A stretch of DNA of 64,000 nt from Acetanaerobacterium elongatum (GTDB lineage Bacteria > Bacillota > Clostridia > Oscillospirales > Ruminococcaceae): NCBI RefSeq assembly GCF_900103835.1, contig NZ_FNID01000005.1, forward strand, positions 1-64,000. The letters are read 5' to 3'. The number at the start of each line of letters is the position of its first letter. Position 1 is the stretch's first letter. The notes beneath the pieces are model-generated. The model was not told where the DNA came from. It searched no databases and was given only the letters and a program-made list of their open reading frames with translations. Shown piece by piece: positions 62,766 to 64,000 of the stretch. The translations under genes and the position numbers were made by a program.

Positions 62766-64000
62766 TCAGAACAGCCCTGTAATATTGCCGTTATCGTCCA
62801 CATCAATATTACAGGCTGCCGGAACCTTGGGCAGACCGGGCATGGTCATGATATCGCCGGTAATCACCACAATAAAGCCTGCACCCGCCGAAAGCTTGAC
62901 TTCCCGCACCGAGAGCTCAAATCCGGTGGGGCGGCAGAGCAGTGCCGGGTTATCGGAAAGCGAATACTGCGTTTTGGCAATACAGATGCGCAGGCTGGAT
63001 TTGCCCAGAGCCTCGATATCCTTGATGGCCTTTTCGGCGGCACTGCTGTAGCTGACGCCCTTTGCGCCGTAGATATTCTTGGCGATTATCTCGATCTTAT
63101 CCTTCACCGGCAGGTCTGTCTCATAGAGCGGCGCAAAATGATTCGGCTTCTCGCAGGCCTCGCACACCTTCTGCGCAAGGGTAAGCGCGCCGTCGCCGCC
63201 CTTCATAAACACCTCTGATAGCGCGAACTCGGCTCCTAAGGCAAGGCAGGCATCCTCGATAAGCTTAAGCTCCGCCTCGGTATCGCTTGCAAAGCGGTTA
63301 ATGGCTACCACAACGGGCACACCATATTTTTTCATGTTCTCCACATGCGCGCGCAGATTCTCCATTCCCGCTGATAGAGCGGAGAGATTCTCCTCCCCGG
63401 TAAGCGCCTTTGGTACGCCGCCGTTGTATTTCAGCGCCCGGGCGGTTGCCACAATTACAATGGCAGAGGGGGTAAGCCCCGCAGTGGGGCATTTAATATC
63501 CAAAAACTTCTCGGCGCCAAGGTCGGATCCGAAGCCTGCCTCGGTGATGCAATAGTCGGCGAGCTTCAGCCCTAAACGGGTTGCGCGAACCGAGTTGCAC
63601 CCGTGCGCGATATTGGCAAACGGCCCTCCGTGCATGAGCGCCGGGGTATTCTCAAGCGTCTGCACAAGGTTGGGCTTGAGCGCGTCTTTCAAAAGTGCCG
63701 CCATCGCACCCGCAACCTTTAAGTCACGGCAATACACCGGTGTATTACTGTAAGTATAGGCAACTAAAATATCCCCCAAACGGCGCTTGAGATCGGCAAG
63801 ATTTAGGGATAGGCACAGAATCGCCATAATCTCGCTTGCCACGGTGATGGTGAAGCCATCTTCACGCGGAACACCGTTGGGCTTGCCGCCGAGACCCACA
63901 ATGATTTCGCGCAGAGCACGGTCGTTCATATCCATTACACGTTTAAAAAGGATACGCCGTGGGTCGATACCGATTGGGTTGCCCTGCTGCAGATGGTTAT
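62766..64000 (-). CDS. fhs: Formate--tetrahydrofolate ligase, 3' part (5' end beyond window)
   Basis: The frame is open to the window edge, giving 411 codons of an enzyme usually of ~556 residues. It makes 10-formyl-THF from formate, THF and ATP. Visible motifs are [44 protein letters not shown], and [19 protein letters not shown] at the end. Clostridia use it for one-carbon metabolism and, in some, the Wood-Ljungdahl methyl branch. The start codon is not visible. Confidence 0.97.
   Translation of the reverse strand, partial: NHLQQGNPIGIDPRRILFKRVMDMNDRALREIIVGLGGKPNGVPREDGFTITVASEIMAILCLSLNLADLKRRLGDILVAYTYSNTPVYCRDLKVAGAMAALLKDALKPNLVQTLENTPALMHGGPFANIAHGCNSVRATRLGLKLADYCITEAGFGSDLGAEKFLDIKCPTAGLTPSAIVIVATARALKYNGGVPKALTGEENLSALSAGMENLRAHVENMKKYGVPVVVAINRFASDTEAELKLIEDACLALGAEFALSEVFMKGGDGALTLAQKVCEACEKPNHFAPLYETDLPVKDKIEIIAKNIYGAKGVSYSSAAEKAIKDIEALGKSSLRICIAKTQYSLSDNPALLCRPTGFELSVREVKLSAGAGFIVVITGDIMTMPGLPKVPAACNIDVDDNGNITGLF

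Overview
The window looks like chromosome of a low-to-mid GC, Gram-positive, anaerobic Firmicute, most likely a clostridial lineage (Oscillospirales/Ruminococcaceae is my inference). Supporting signs are strong AGGAGG-type ribosome sites, a glmS ribozyme, a TmcAL (YlbM) gene, formate-tetrahydrofolate ligase, a lone 4Fe-4S ferredoxin, Bce-type antibiotic-response modules, LacI/MalEFG sugar operons without their own ATPase, and many lipoproteins with Ser/Ala linkers. I found no rRNA, tRNA, CRISPR array, complete insertion sequence or prophage.

Layout. 1-2753 is a decayed region: an S41-peptidase remnant, a 5'-truncated Ig-repeat surface protein and a frameshifted LigD-like start. 2.9-5.7 kb holds a membrane LuxR regulator and an AT-rich two-gene island of unknown function. 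5.7-8 kb is glmS with its self-cleaving ribozyme. 8-12.7 kb holds a membrane protein, a kinase-like protein lacking the catalytic Asp, and a three-gene unknown operon. 12.8-16.5 kb is housekeeping and signalling (YfcE-type phosphoesterase, BirA, ferredoxin, HD-GYP, Rrf2). 16.6-22.7 kb is a maltodextrin locus (neopullulanase-like enzyme, MalG, MalF, MalE, divergent LacI). 22.8-33.6 kb holds oxidoreductases, a B12-binding radical SAM protein, a two-component system with lipoprotein, NudC and membrane proteins. 33.6-44 kb holds an ACT-ACT-metallo-beta-lactamase fusion, a MarR/MFS efflux pair and a BceRS-BceAB resistance module. 44-50.8 kb holds a glycosyltransferase, ackA, tmcAL and secreted or sugar-related proteins. 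50.8-53.9 kb is sulfur assimilation (metY, cysK). 54-58.3 kb is a second LacI/sugar ABC operon. 58.6-64 kb holds an SPFH/TM2 zinc-ribbon pair, a broken kinase, upp, tsaB, tsaE and the 3' part of fhs.

The most interesting element is at 50778-51036, ahead of metY (O-acetylhomoserine sulfhydrylase). A good promoter drives a 41-codon ORF with its own Shine-Dalgarno site and six Met codons between codons 14 and 31. A rho-independent terminator follows, and an alternative hairpin that would destroy it begins inside the last codons of the peptide. This is the layout of a ribosome-mediated attenuator sensing charged Met-tRNA, in a phylum where methionine genes are normally controlled by S-box or T-box RNAs. 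It was read by eye and has not been tested.
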